Shown here: positions 43,579-53,027 of the stretch, piece by piece
Layout of the letters: each line of letters starts with the position of its first letter
Numbering within the stretch: position 1 is the stretch's first letter
Assembly (NCBI GenBank): GCA_964483985.1
Contig: CAZADS010000093.1
Span: forward strand, 16,956 to 80,955
Length of the DNA: 64,000 nt
Reading direction: 5' to 3'
Source of the DNA: CAZADS01 sp964483985
GTDB taxonomy: Bacteria; Pseudomonadota; Alphaproteobacteria; Thalassobaculales; Thalassobaculaceae
Translations under genes and position numbers: made by a program
Notes under the pieces: generated by a model
Databases searched by the model: none
The model's input: only the letters and a program-made list of their open reading frames with translations
What the model was told of the DNA's origin: nothing

Positions 43579-44412
43579 ATGAAAGTAGGTATATCACTCC
43601 CGGTTCGTGAGCTCCAAAACGATGTTGGAGCCATTAAAGATTTTGCGCAAACGGCGGAGGAGATCGGACTGACGCATTTGCGCGTCCCAGACCAGATAAT
43701 TAGATCTAATAGTGGTCCCTTGCATGAGCCGCTCACAACAATGGCGCTAATCGCGGGTGCAACTAAGAGTATTCAGCTAGTCCCATCAGTAATTGTACTT
43801 CCCGCCCGCCAAACGGTTCTGGTCGCTAAACAAGCTGCAACCCTAGATAGATTATCGGGCGGCAGATTGCGGTTAGGAGTAGGGGTTGGGAAAGATGCCG
43901 ATGAATACGAAGCCCTTGGAATTGATTTTACTTCTCGAGGTTCGCGATGCGAAGAACAGATAACATTACTTCGTCAGCTTTGGACCAAGGAAAAAGTCAC
44001 TTTCAAAGGCTCGTGGGATCAGGTTTCAGCGTTAGGAATAAATCCATTGCCTTTGCAACAACCCATTCCTGTTTGGATTGGCGCCAGTGGTTCTCCAACC
44101 CAGCGGATACGAAGAAGGATTGGGCAACTTGCAGATGGTTGGTTTGTGCTCTGCTCCCCCAATGAATTCCCAATTATTAATGCTGATATTTGTCAGGCGG
44201 CAAAAAAAGCCGGAAGGGACCCGGCCTTTATAAGTACTGAAGCAGGCGTTGCCGTAGTTGGCCCTAGGGAACATGAATGGCAATCAAGAGTCGTGGGATG
44301 GCGCGAGATGGGCCTAACTCATTTGTGTCTGAGAACGTTAGGTGGCGGTTTGGCACCAAAAGAACATGTTGATAAAATGCGGTCAGTAGTAAAAGAATTA
44401 GAAACTTTGTAA
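43579..44412 (+). CDS. Luciferase-like (LLM) flavin-dependent monooxygenase
   Basis: 277 residues from the second ATG (43579), which has agga upstream; the first ATG is at 43570. TIM-barrel LLM fold: KVGISLPVREL (about 2-12), IGLTHLRVPDQI (about 30-41), LAKQAATLDRLSGGRLRLGV (the DxLSxGR motif, about 84-103), VGVGKDADEYEALGID, PVWIGASGSP (about 163-172). These enzymes use FMNH2 or F420H2 to oxidise small organic compounds. Monocistronic on the plus strand, near two other oxygenase genes. Cofactor and substrate undetermined. Confidence 0.88.
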   Translation: MKVGISLPVRELQNDVGAIKDFAQTAEEIGLTHLRVPDQIIRSNSGPLHEPLTTMALIAGATKSIQLVPSVIVLPARQTVLVAKQAATLDRLSGGRLRLGVGVGKDADEYEALGIDFTSRGSRCEEQITLLRQLWTKEKVTFKGSWDQVSALGINPLPLQQPIPVWIGASGSPTQRIRRRIGQLADGWFVLCSPNEFPIINADICQAAKKAGRDPAFISTEAGVAVVGPREHEWQSRVVGWREMGLTHLCLRTLGGGLAPKEHVDKMRSVVKELETL

Positions 44413-44503
44413 AATCAATTCTACAATGGGGCCTGAGTTTTTAACGTTAAAGCAGAAATGATGTTTTTCGTTTATTATTAATCATTGAAACAATCTGGCT
44501 AAT

Positions 44504-45514
44504 ATGACCATGAGCGAACCGCAATACACCATTCCCGTTTTTGATTTAGATCGTTTTGAGACGGGAGATAGTATCGGGGCGGCTAAGGATCTAGATCAGA
44601 TATGTCGAGAAATTGGGTTTTTGGTGATAACTAATCACGGTGTTTCACCACGTATTCAAGAAACCCTGTATAAAGCGGGTTCAGACTTTTTCAAACAACC
44701 GATAGAAGAAAAAATGCGTGTCAGACGCCCAAGAAACGACCAAAATAGGGGTTATATACCCTACGGCGAAGAAACGTTAGCTCGAATGCATGGAGGTGAT
44801 ACGCCTCCGGATTTTAAAGAAGTTTTTGCAATTGGTCCATTTGACCGTCCAGATGATTCTTTCCACGCGCAAGAAAGATCCTATCCTAATTTTGCGCCGA
44901 ACCTGTGGCCAAGTCAGCCTCCATCGTTGAAGTCGGCTATGAAAAACTATTTTAATTCTCTTGACCAGCTTTCGCGCAGATTAGCCAATTATTTCGCTTT
45001 GGCCTTAAATTTACCAGCAGACTGGTTTGATAATAAACTTGATCGTCATGGGAGCCAATTGCGCCTTCTTCACTACCCGGCTCCAGAATCAGAACTTGAA
45101 CCAGGTCAGTTGCGTTGTGGTGCACATACAGATCTTGGCATGATGACTATCCTAAGAAATGAAAAGGCAGCGGGAGGTTTGCAAGTTCGTCCGCGAGGGT
45201 GCGATTGGATTAACGCTCCAGTTGTGGACAATACATTTATTGTCAATATAGGTGATTTGTTGATGCGTTGGACGAATGATCGTTGGGTTTCAACACCACA
45301 TCGAGTCAATGTGCCTTCCCAGGAAGTAAGGGACCAGTCCCGTCGAATGTCCATAGGATATTTTACTAGGCCAAACTATGACGCACCAATTACTTGTATT
45401 GAGACGTGTGTTAAAAAGGGAAATAGTCCAAAATACCAACCTACTACTGTAAAAATTTATAATGATGAACGTTTTTCCCTTGGTGCGGGGCCGAATCGGC
45501 TGACCAGATCTTAA
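44504..45514 (+). CDS. Isopenicillin-N-synthase-like 2-oxoglutarate/Fe(II) oxygenase
   Basis: 336 residues. N-terminal DIOX_N motif IPVFDLDRFETGDSIGAA (about 9-26) and EIGFLVITNHGV (about 37-48). Fe ligands His and Asp in CGAHTDLGMMTIL (about 204-216), the distal His in STPHRVNVP (about 264-272), and the 2OG-binding Arg with Ser in RRMSIGYF (about 281-288). Such enzymes hydroxylate or desaturate small molecules, in catabolic as well as biosynthetic routes. Monocistronic, convergent with the SDR gene at 45644. Substrate unknown. Confidence 0.92.
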   Translation: MTMSEPQYTIPVFDLDRFETGDSIGAAKDLDQICREIGFLVITNHGVSPRIQETLYKAGSDFFKQPIEEKMRVRRPRNDQNRGYIPYGEETLARMHGGDTPPDFKEVFAIGPFDRPDDSFHAQERSYPNFAPNLWPSQPPSLKSAMKNYFNSLDQLSRRLANYFALALNLPADWFDNKLDRHGSQLRLLHYPAPESELEPGQLRCGAHTDLGMMTILRNEKAAGGLQVRPRGCDWINAPVVDNTFIVNIGDLLMRWTNDRWVSTPHRVNVPSQEVRDQSRRMSIGYFTRPNYDAPITCIETCVKKGNSPKYQPTTVKIYNDERFSLGAGPNRLTRS

Positions 45515-45643
45515 GTGAATTTTAAGTCAACTTCCCGTTGATATTTTCCTTTAAGTTTCCGTTTCGAATATTCAATGGTAGAAACTACAACTACAATGGA
45601 AATTTCGTAGGAGCAAAGACTTTCCCGCAATAGGCGAAATTAT

Positions 45644-46423
45644 TTAACTTGGAATAATACCACCATCTACATTATATGCCTGCCCTGTAACGTTCTGCGA
45701 ACCTGGTGAGGCCAGAAACACGACTATAGCCGCGATGTCGGATGGGTCGTTGGAGCGTCCAATGGGTATCATCTCGGACCTCTTTTTTTGCATAGCGTCT
45801 AAACTTAGCCCTTCCTGTTTTGCTCGGGCGCGAAGATTTTCTCGCGAAATGGCGGTTTCGGTTACTCCAGGGCAAACTGAATTTACATTTATATTGTGAC
45901 GAGCAAGTTGCTGGGACGCAGTTTTTGTTAGACTAATTACAGCACCTTTGCTGGCGGCGTACGCAGCATTGGTGGTTCCGGGATATCCCCTGCCTGCGAT
46001 CGATGCAATATTAATGATCCGTCCCCTTCGACGAGGTATCATTTCCCTAGCAGCACCTTGTAAGCAAAGGAAAACTCCTTTGGCGTTAACGCGGTGGATA
46101 TGATCCCAATCATTCTCAGTGATATCCATTATATCTATACGGCGAGTTACACCTGCGTTGTTAAGTATTATATCAATTTGACCAAAGGTTTTTATGGTCT
46201 GATTGATCATATTTTGGACGCTTCTTTTGTCTCCTACATCCGTTTCCACCGATAAAGATTTACCCCCTTTTTCCAGAATGGATTGTGTAATAAGATCTGC
46301 GGATGCTTTTTTGATATCGGCGGCTACTACGGTTGCCCCAGCGTCCGACAACGCTGTCGCAGATGCTGCTCCTATTCCGTTACCCGCGCCTGTAACAATA
46401 GCTATTTGACCGTTTAAGCTCAT
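45644..46423 (-). CDS. Short-chain dehydrogenase/reductase (classical)
   Basis: 259 residues. Cofactor motif TGAGNGIGAASATALSDAGA (about 11-30), NNAGVTRRIDI (about 90-100), catalytic IASIAGRGYPGTTNAAYAAS (about 140-159) plus KGA, C-terminal NVTGQAYNVDGG. It probably uses NAD, since an Asp (ADIKKAS) follows the second beta strand. It is a close paralogue of the partial SDR at the right window edge, which shares the segment around TKTASQQLA and the C-terminus. Last gene of a minus-strand series with a luciferase-like gene 55 nt upstream; a ggag ribosome site precedes the ATG. Confidence 0.93.
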   Translation of the reverse strand: MSLNGQIAIVTGAGNGIGAASATALSDAGATVVAADIKKASADLITQSILEKGGKSLSVETDVGDKRSVQNMINQTIKTFGQIDIILNNAGVTRRIDIMDITENDWDHIHRVNAKGVFLCLQGAAREMIPRRRGRIINIASIAGRGYPGTTNAAYAASKGAVISLTKTASQQLARHNINVNSVCPGVTETAISRENLRARAKQEGLSLDAMQKKRSEMIPIGRSNDPSDIAAIVVFLASPGSQNVTGQAYNVDGGIIPS

Positions 46424-46478
46424 ATTTTACTCCAGCGTCTTTTGGAATTCTTCCTTATTCATAGAGACCATTTGCGAA

Positions 46479-47582
46479 TTATTCGGCAGCTAAAAAAGTT
46501 GGCACGGGCATTGGAATATCACAAATTTTACTAAGGGGTTTTCCAAAATAACTTTCGATTTTAGGAACAACCTTAGTAGCAAATTGTTCCATCGAATTCA
46601 TTACAGCCGAGCTTGGCATATCGCCAACGGCAAAGTAAATATTCATATGTCGAGGCCCATAGAGTTCGATTTCCCAGCATAGCCGTTCGGCTACCTTTTC
46701 CGCGTTGCCGACCACGATGTTCTCCGCGACCTGATCTAACGAAGGTTCGTTTGGAAATGAATTTTCTTCGACCATATAGTCATCTACCATCATTTCCCGT
46801 CTATGCCGTAAAGACATAGCTATGCGTTTTTGAAATCGCGCCCCATTTACATAACATTCTAACACTGACGGATCGTCGCTAACGCAAACGAAACGTAACA
46901 CTCCAAGGGGTATTATTGACGGGTCCTTACCTTCTTCTTGGTAACAGTGTTCAATTTGGTCTCGGATTTTTCTTATTCCTTGGGGGCTTTCAATTCCTCC
47001 GGAAATAAAAGGAATATAGCCGTCTCGGGCACAGCGACGATGACTATTTGGATCTGCACCCGCAATCCAAATCGGTGGACGCGGTGTCTGAATGGATCTA
47101 ATATTAATAGCAGTTTGTGGTTGATCTAACACTTTCCCTTTATAGCTAAAATAGGGCTCACGAAGGCCCATATCAACCATGTCTAGCATTTCATTAAACA
47201 CCGCTTTATTTTGTTCGATGTCAGCACCTAGTCGTTCGAATTCGTAATGCTGATAACCGCTTCCAACGCCAACATCTAATCTACCATTTGACAAAGCGTC
47301 CACCAAGGCAATTTCAGCTATTAGACGAGCGGGAGCGTGCAAAGGAAGTATAAGAACTGCACTGCCTATCCGTATACTGCTCGTTACCGCAGCGACTTGT
47401 GTGCAAAAAATAAGTGGTGATGGACAAAGGCTATAATTAGAAAAATGGTGCTCCGCAAACCATGCGCGGCTGAATCCCAATTCCTCGGCTAATTTTGTAT
47501 GCTCTAACGCTTCCGCGATAACTGAAATTGGGGGTTTTGTTCGATCTCGATGCTGTAAAAGATTAAAAATTCCAAAATCCAT
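46479..47582 (-). CDS. Luciferase-like (LLM) flavin-dependent monooxygenase
   Basis: 367 residues. MDFGIFNLLQHRD (about 1-13), ELGFSRAWFAEHHFSNYS (about 34-51, with the EHH typical of bacterial-luciferase-like proteins), IRIGSAVLILPLHAPARL (about 71-88) and DALSNGRLDVGVGSGYQ (about 95-111). FMN-dependent oxidation of a small hydrophobic or heteroatom compound is expected. It lies 55 nt upstream of an SDR gene on the same strand, so SDR plus monooxygenase may act in sequence on one substrate. Confidence 0.88.
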   Translation of the reverse strand: MDFGIFNLLQHRDRTKPPISVIAEALEHTKLAEELGFSRAWFAEHHFSNYSLCPSPLIFCTQVAAVTSSIRIGSAVLILPLHAPARLIAEIALVDALSNGRLDVGVGSGYQHYEFERLGADIEQNKAVFNEMLDMVDMGLREPYFSYKGKVLDQPQTAINIRSIQTPRPPIWIAGADPNSHRRCARDGYIPFISGGIESPQGIRKIRDQIEHCYQEEGKDPSIIPLGVLRFVCVSDDPSVLECYVNGARFQKRIAMSLRHRREMMVDDYMVEENSFPNEPSLDQVAENIVVGNAEKVAERLCWEIELYGPRHMNIYFAVGDMPSSAVMNSMEQFATKVVPKIESYFGKPLSKICDIPMPVPTFLAAE

Positions 47583-47768
47583 AAAAGTCCTCGTTTTTTA
47601 TTTCAAATACAAATTAAAAAATTTTAATTTTCTGGGATTCGCTTCATGTAGAAATCCTAACCCTTTAAGAATTAGGATCAATTTAAACGGGGTAATTTTC
47701 TGCCATCTTTCAAATTCAGGGCCAAGTGATTTTGCAAAAGAACTCATTTCCCAAAGAATTAGAATTGG

Positions 47769-48659
47769 CTAGATTTTGTCAGGTGGGAACGAACAAACCT
47801 GTTCGTATGTGAAACGTTGATTGATAATGCTGTTATATTCAAAGATATCTAATGTCGCTTCGAACGCATCTGGTGTAATTTCCACATGGGGAGTCCAACA
47901 GCCAAGTTTTTGGTATGAGTCTATACATTTCGTTAGCGCCGTTTGGTCAACATGGGGAAAATACGGTTTTTCCAAACTCGCTATCTCTGCAGCTGGTGCA
48001 TCGGTTAAATATTTCCGCGCTTTTCTATAGGCTCTCATGAAAGCTAGTGCCATATCTGTCCTAAGCCACTCAGAGGTAGCTGCTAGGCTTGAAAAACCGC
48101 ATGGCCCTATCATCGGACCCACTTCGGCAACAATGTGGCCTACTCCATCGGCCTCTAAAGCCTGTGGAAACGGTCCCTGTTGTTGAACATATGTTCCTTT
48201 ACCATCGCGAAATGTTTTATCTATATCCGCGGGTCCGCCCGGGTTGATGGCCATAATATTTTGATAGTCAATACCGGCTTTATGGCAAGCGTATTTGAAC
48301 ATCGCCAACGGTTGGCCTCCGGCAAATAAAACAGCTTCGGATCCCTCCAGTTTATTCCAGCTGAAGTTCGAATCCGGATTTCGAGCAGAAAGAAAAAATC
48401 CGTCCATCTCGTTAATTTGAGCAAAATGTACCGCTATTGGAATTTCTTCCGCTGCTAACGGGCCGAAAGCTTGACTCAATGCAGATTGGATGACATCGGC
48501 CGAACCGTCCTCCAAAGCAGTGATCGAAGAGGTTCCCGGAGGGGAAACTGACCAGTCAGGTTCAAGTCCTTCGTCTTTTAAGAAATCTCCCGCCATGGTT
48601 AAAATAAGGGGAGAATAAAATGCAGAAAATAAAGTGAACCTGATATTTATTTTAGTCAT
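47769..48659 (-). CDS. NMT1/SsuA-type periplasmic-binding-like protein lacking a signal peptide
   Basis: 296 residues from the ATG at 48657-48659; an ATG four codons earlier is possible. It has the NMT1/THI5/SsuA-like binding fold: NIRFTLFSAFYSPLILTMAG (about 4-23), FLKDEGLEPDW (about 25-35), LEDGSADVIQSALSQ (about 48-62). No N-terminal hydrophobic signal segment precedes the fold, so it is predicted to be cytoplasmic. No ABC permease or ATPase gene lies nearby. The cysteine-rich motif of Thi5 pyrimidine synthase was not found. It could be a cytoplasmic ligand-binding protein or an enzyme of this fold. Flanked by SDR and LLM genes on the same strand. Confidence 0.8.
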   Translation of the reverse strand: MTKINIRFTLFSAFYSPLILTMAGDFLKDEGLEPDWSVSPPGTSSITALEDGSADVIQSALSQAFGPLAAEEIPIAVHFAQINEMDGFFLSARNPDSNFSWNKLEGSEAVLFAGGQPLAMFKYACHKAGIDYQNIMAINPGGPADIDKTFRDGKGTYVQQQGPFPQALEADGVGHIVAEVGPMIGPCGFSSLAATSEWLRTDMALAFMRAYRKARKYLTDAPAAEIASLEKPYFPHVDQTALTKCIDSYQKLGCWTPHVEITPDAFEATLDIFEYNSIINQRFTYEQVCSFPPDKI

Positions 48660-48741
48660 GGAGCTTTCCAAAGAAGGGCTTAGTTATAAAATATATATTC
48701 TGCTGATTAAACGTATTTTGATTCTGTATCAAGATCAGGGG

Positions 48742-49512
48742 CTACTTAATCTCGTTTGGGTCGTAAGAAAGACCTGCGGCTCCATATCCCCCGTCCACGT
48801 TTAGAATGGCGCCAGTAGTCCATTCGCATTCGTCTGAGGCGAGAAACAACGCAGCATTAGCCACGGCAATTGCGGTGCCATAGTTACCAGTCGGGATCCT
48901 GTCAATATAACCTTTTTTTCTTGATGGCCCATGAACACTAATGCCGGTTTCTATCGGGCCAGGGGCTATTGCATTGACCATTACACCCTTAGATGAAAGT
49001 TCTACGGCGAGTACGCGACAGATGTGCATTACAGCGGCTTTAGATGCACCATAAGCAACGCCGCCCATATTTCCACGTTGTCCTGAAATGGATCCTATCT
49101 GGATAATACGACCCCCGCCTTGTTTTACCATACGGCGTGCTGCTGCTTGAGCTGTTAAAAAAGAGCCTGTCAGATTGATTTTTAATACGTTCTCCCAATC
49201 AGATATCGTCATATCGAGAGCAAGTTTGTGCATGCTGATCCCAGCATTATTTACTGCTATATCTATGCGACCAAATCTTTTGACAGCGTAATCGATTTGC
49301 GCCTCGCAATTATCAGGGTTAGATACGTCAGCTTGAAATGCCTCAGCATTTCCTCCTGCATTCGAAATTTCGGTTGCTATTTTTTTGGCCGCAAGTAAAT
49401 CGCGGTCTGTGCACAATACTGCCGATCCTTCTGCCGCGTATTTTTTTGCGATCGCTCTACCTAATCCGCCCCCGGCTCCTGTTACAAGAGCGATTTTAGA
49501 TTTAAGCCTCAT
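48742..49512 (-). CDS. Short-chain dehydrogenase/reductase
   Basis: 256 residues. TGAGGGLGRAIAKKYAAEGS (about 11-30), NNAGISMHKLALDMT (about 88-102), catalytic IGSISGQRGNMGGVAYGAS (about 138-156) with Tyr and the following Lys, and GPIETGIS in the substrate loop. An NAD-preferring Asp (TDRDL) follows strand 2. It precedes the binding-like protein gene by about 80 nt on the same strand and probably belongs to the same unit, oxidising an alcohol produced by the oxygenases around it (inference). Confidence 0.92.
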   Translation of the reverse strand: MRLKSKIALVTGAGGGLGRAIAKKYAAEGSAVLCTDRDLLAAKKIATEISNAGGNAEAFQADVSNPDNCEAQIDYAVKRFGRIDIAVNNAGISMHKLALDMTISDWENVLKINLTGSFLTAQAAARRMVKQGGGRIIQIGSISGQRGNMGGVAYGASKAAVMHICRVLAVELSSKGVMVNAIAPGPIETGISVHGPSRKKGYIDRIPTGNYGTAIAVANAALFLASDECEWTTGAILNVDGGYGAAGLSYDPNEIK

Positions 49513-49759
49513 GAAAGTTTCCGTAGGTTAAGTTAAAAAATTAAAAATAACTAAAATTGTTAAATTTGGCGATTGTTTGTGACTACCTTTACGTTTGGCA
49601 ATCTATTTTGGAATTTATTTCAAAATCAATAGCGTTTCTCCGGACTTTAGAAAATCCAATATCAAGGTTGACATATTTCTGTTGAGGGAAGCAAATAAAC
49701 TTTTTAGGGTTGAAATATCGAGATTACATCCCGATTCTAGGGCCTAGGGGTAAAGTAAT

Positions 49760-50617
49760 TTAAGATAAGTTGGATAAAGTGTGTGACTCGCTTGATGGTT
49801 CTTGGTTCACTCCAGCAAAAAGGATTTGTTGTTGCTTTTCTAACGCGTGATTTCTGAAATTTCTACAAGAATCATCGTATTCGCGCATTGGTCTTGGCTC
49901 CAGATCAAAATGGCTAAATTCATCTACGCCTCTGGCCAAGGTAGCTGTTGTGCGACCGCTTATTTGTTTGACGTTGGTGGCGATGTAACGAATTGCAAAA
50001 CCAATTCGATCTTTTGGACTCGTATTAGGATCCGAGCCGTGAACGAGACCTACATGGTGGAGCGACATTTCTCCCGGTTCTAATTCGATATCAACAACTT
50101 GTGATTCATCAACGGTAACTGTAATTTCTTGGCCTCTTGTTAGCAGGTTGTTTTTATTGAATGTGTCGCGATGAACAAGTGATCCGATTGAATGGCTTCC
50201 TGGAACTAGTCTCATGCAGCCGTTCTCTCGTTTGCTGGGTGTTAAAGCAATCCAAGCCGTCAGCACATGATGTGGCTCTAGACCCCAATAGTTGGCATCT
50301 TGATGCCAACTAACAAAACTTGGATCAGAACCGTTTTTAGAAAAAAAGCTGGTGCCCCAAACCAATAAATTTGGTCCTAGAATTGAACTGACCGGGTTAG
50401 TGATACATGGGTCGATGGCCAGATCGTAGAGGTCTGGAAACACAAGGTGAGGTTTACTCCTGAGTATTGGATCGGCTTCCTTTCCATATTTTCGTTTAAA
50501 AGATTCATACCTTGATTTCAAATAAGATACCCGTTCTATATCGATGACTTGGATGGATGTTAAATAGCCATCTTTAGCATAGAAATCGATCTGCTGATCG
50601 GTTAGAAATTTGGTCAT
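49760..50617 (-). CDS. Phytanoyl-CoA dioxygenase (PhyH) family protein
   Basis: 285 residues. Fe(II) ligands: His and Asp in SWHQDANYWGL (about 103-113) and the distal His in HHVGLVHGSDPN (about 187-198). CMRLVPGSHSIGSLVHRD (about 134-151) is typical of the PhyH fold, and IGFAIRYIA holds the 2-oxoglutarate-binding Arg. It hydroxylates an unknown substrate; bacterial members act on lipids, ectoine-like compounds and secondary metabolites. A paralogue lies at 56062-56934, and both stand near SDR genes. 247 nt separate it from the SDR gene downstream. Confidence 0.92.
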   Translation of the reverse strand: MTKFLTDQQIDFYAKDGYLTSIQVIDIERVSYLKSRYESFKRKYGKEADPILRSKPHLVFPDLYDLAIDPCITNPVSSILGPNLLVWGTSFFSKNGSDPSFVSWHQDANYWGLEPHHVLTAWIALTPSKRENGCMRLVPGSHSIGSLVHRDTFNKNNLLTRGQEITVTVDESQVVDIELEPGEMSLHHVGLVHGSDPNTSPKDRIGFAIRYIATNVKQISGRTTATLARGVDEFSHFDLEPRPMREYDDSCRNFRNHALEKQQQILFAGVNQEPSSESHTLSNLS

Positions 50618-50880
50618 ATAACTGGTCCCATTTTGTTGGGTGCTATCCGTTTTGATTTGGTTAAAAATTTAGAAGATTGGATACATCTCTTCAATACTAT
50701 AGATGTATTATGTCAGAGTTTGGTTGACTTAACAAAATCACGGCAGATAGTTTAGTAATTGTGAAATTCCAGACTAATCGATCAATGTCATTATAGCTGT
50801 TTTAGTTATCGACATGCTAATATTTAAAAAGTTCTCTTCGCATTAGAAAAGAGAACGAATTTATTTAAAGGAGCATTCTC

Positions 50881-51204
50881 ATGATTTTCTATGAATTGAG
50901 GCAATACCCCATCCGTCCGGGTAAAATGACGGAGTGGTTAGACTTTATGGAAAACAAGATTATTCCCTTCCAAGTTTCCAAAGGCATGGTGATTTGTGGG
51001 AGTTTCCAAGGTGAGGAAGACGAAACGGTTTATATTTGGATCCGGCGGTTTGAGAGTGAAGCCGATCGGGAACGTCTGTATGAGGCTGTTTACCAGAGTG
51101 ATTATTGGAAAAACGAAATAGCACCTAATGTTGGGGATCTAATAGACCGGGATGGCATTCAAGTACAAAGGATCTGTCCTACCCGAATGTCGACGATGCA
51201 ATAA
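50881..51204 (+). CDS. NIPSNAP family protein
   Basis: 107 residues, one ferredoxin-like alpha+beta NIPSNAP domain: MIFYELRQYPIRPGKMTEWL (about 1-20), GSFQGEEDETVYIWIRRFES (about 41-60), and AVYQSDYWKNEIAP (about 69-82). A strong ribosome site (aaaggag) precedes the ATG. NIPSNAP proteins are small dimeric proteins of unclear role, frequent in catabolic clusters of Proteobacteria. It stands alone, divergent from the PhyH gene, and is followed by a long palindrome. Confidence 0.92.
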   Translation: MIFYELRQYPIRPGKMTEWLDFMENKIIPFQVSKGMVICGSFQGEEDETVYIWIRRFESEADRERLYEAVYQSDYWKNEIAPNVGDLIDRDGIQVQRICPTRMSTMQ

Positions 51205-51216
51205 TAATCTTTCCCG

Positions 51217-51238
51217 GCCGCGTATTTAAATACGCGGC
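51217..51238. repeat. Perfect 22-nt palindrome after the NIPSNAP gene
   Basis: Two 11-base arms, GCCGCGTATTT and AAATACGCGGC, abut with no spacer. Flanking cccg and cggg extend the stem after a small internal mismatch. It lies 12 nt after the NIPSNAP stop. No T-run follows on either strand, so it is not a standard intrinsic terminator. It could act as a transcript-end hairpin or a protein-binding palindrome. Confidence 0.65.
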
Positions 51239-51361
51239 TCGGGTTCAAACAGGCCCTTTCAAATATGCTTGTTAGTTAAACGGCTGGAATTTTTTAATTA
51301 TCGATTGCCAAAGTGATTTTTGAGGTCAAATGCGCGCTATGACGCGAGTGAGCAGCATGTA

Positions 51362-52903
51362 ATGGACGGACGAAGTCCATCCGACAGAGAGGAAATCACG
51401 TTACTCCATTGGCTCATTTTGGCAACTTTAACGTTGTCCTCCACTTTGTATGCATTGAGTATCACCATTGCTAACATTGCTCTGCCGCAACTCCAAGGTG
51501 CGTTGGGCGCGACCCAGGACCAAATCGCGTGGACTGTAACGTTTAATATCATTGGTACGGCGGTTGTAACGCCCATGACGGGTTGGTTAACTGAAAGATT
51601 CGGACGTCGTCAATTAATGTTGTCCACAGTTCTTGGCTTCACCATCTCTAGTATTATGTGTGGCCAGTGCACGAGTCTAGGTGAATTAGTCTTTTGGCGA
51701 ATTTTACAAGGTGCTTTTGGTGGGCCTTTAGTTCCTTTGTCTCAAGCAATCATACTAGGCGTTTTCCCTCGTCGGATGCACAGTGTTGCAACGGCAATTT
51801 GGGGCATGGGGGTAGTTTTTGGGCCCATTATCGGTCCAACTGCGGGCGGCTATATCGCGGAGGCATTAAATTGGAGATGGATATTTTATATTATAGGACC
51901 CTTTAGTCTCATAGCGTTTGTCGGTTCATGGTTATTTATTAAAGATAGTGAGCACGACCCAAATAGTAAGTTGGATTGGACAGGATTCGTTAGTCTATCT
52001 TTGGCACTAGCAGCATTGCAGTTAGTATTGGACCGGGGAAATCGGCTTGATTGGTTTGAATCAACGGATATTTTAATTGAAGCATCAGTCGCTCTGATTT
52101 GTTTTTACGTTTTTATAGTTCATGTTCTTACCACAAAAAATCCATATCTTAATCCGTGGCTAATGAAAGATAGAAATTACGCTTTGGGCGTAATATTAGT
52201 CTTTTTGTATGGGATGCTGAATTTCACACCCATAGTCCTTTTTCCCACAATGCTTCAGGATTTAAGAGGCTATCCGGAGTCCATTATTGGTCTGTTGTTG
52301 GCAGTCCGTGGTATTGGTGCGTTGATGGGTAATTTTTTTGTAGTATGGTTGAGTAAATCTGATCCACGCATAGGCCTCGTATTAGGTTTTTTGGCTCAGG
52401 CAGGCTCATGTTTATATTTGGCAAATTTTGATATCAATATGACTACAAATGGTGTTGCTTGGGCTAGTGCAATTCAGGGATTTGGCGTGGGCCTGTCTTG
52501 GGTCCCGCTTACCATTATGATGTTTTCTCGGATCGACCCCAAGTATATCCCGGAAGGTACATCAGTTTTGCATTTGGTACGTAACATTGGAAGTAGTATC
52601 TATATCTCGTTAACAGTGACCGTGGTGATCAGATCAACCACTACAAACTATATGGACATGACGTCATGGATAAGCCCGTTCAATAAACGTATGGAATATC
52701 CATATATTACCGGCGTTTGGGATATGGGCTCTTTATCGGGATTAGCTAGCCTGAGCGGTGAAATAGAGAGGCAAGCTGCCATGATAGGGTATCTCAATGC
52801 TTTTTATTTGTTGGCTATAACGGGGTTTGCCGCAATCCCAATCATATTTTTTGCAGAAAACGCGATGAAACATACGCGGAAAATAGAAAGCAAAGGTAAG
52901 TAA
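51362..52903 (+). CDS. DHA2-family MFS multidrug efflux transporter (EmrB/QacA type)
   Basis: 513 residues from the ATG at 51362; an in-frame TTG lies 42 nt upstream. About 14 hydrophobic segments. LSITIANIALPQLQGALGAT (about 31-50) is the DHA2 motif D1 region, then GWLTERFGRRQLML (motif A, about 78-91) and GMGVVFGPIIGPTAGGYIAE (motif C, about 148-167). It exports drugs or metabolites using the proton gradient. No EmrA-type adaptor gene is adjacent. Monocistronic on the plus strand, ahead of a D-amino-acid-dehydrogenase-like gene. Confidence 0.93.
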   Translation: MDGRSPSDREEITLLHWLILATLTLSSTLYALSITIANIALPQLQGALGATQDQIAWTVTFNIIGTAVVTPMTGWLTERFGRRQLMLSTVLGFTISSIMCGQCTSLGELVFWRILQGAFGGPLVPLSQAIILGVFPRRMHSVATAIWGMGVVFGPIIGPTAGGYIAEALNWRWIFYIIGPFSLIAFVGSWLFIKDSEHDPNSKLDWTGFVSLSLALAALQLVLDRGNRLDWFESTDILIEASVALICFYVFIVHVLTTKNPYLNPWLMKDRNYALGVILVFLYGMLNFTPIVLFPTMLQDLRGYPESIIGLLLAVRGIGALMGNFFVVWLSKSDPRIGLVLGFLAQAGSCLYLANFDINMTTNGVAWASAIQGFGVGLSWVPLTIMMFSRIDPKYIPEGTSVLHLVRNIGSSIYISLTVTVVIRSTTTNYMDMTSWISPFNKRMEYPYITGVWDMGSLSGLASLSGEIERQAAMIGYLNAFYLLAITGFAAIPIIFFAENAMKHTRKIESKGK

Positions 52904-53027
52904 AAGGTTATATTTTTCTGAGTGAAGAGAGACTCCTATTGTATGGATTTGGCATGGCTAACTTCAGTTAAAACCTAGACAATGGAAATTGTGAAGCCTA
53001 ACTTGATATTTACATAGAAGGAATAAT

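Noticed and set aside
47640..47690. Inverted repeat ATCCTAA...TTAGGAT between the LLM and binding-like genes
   Set aside because: Only 7 bp with an 11-nt loop in AT-rich DNA and no T-run; too weak to call.
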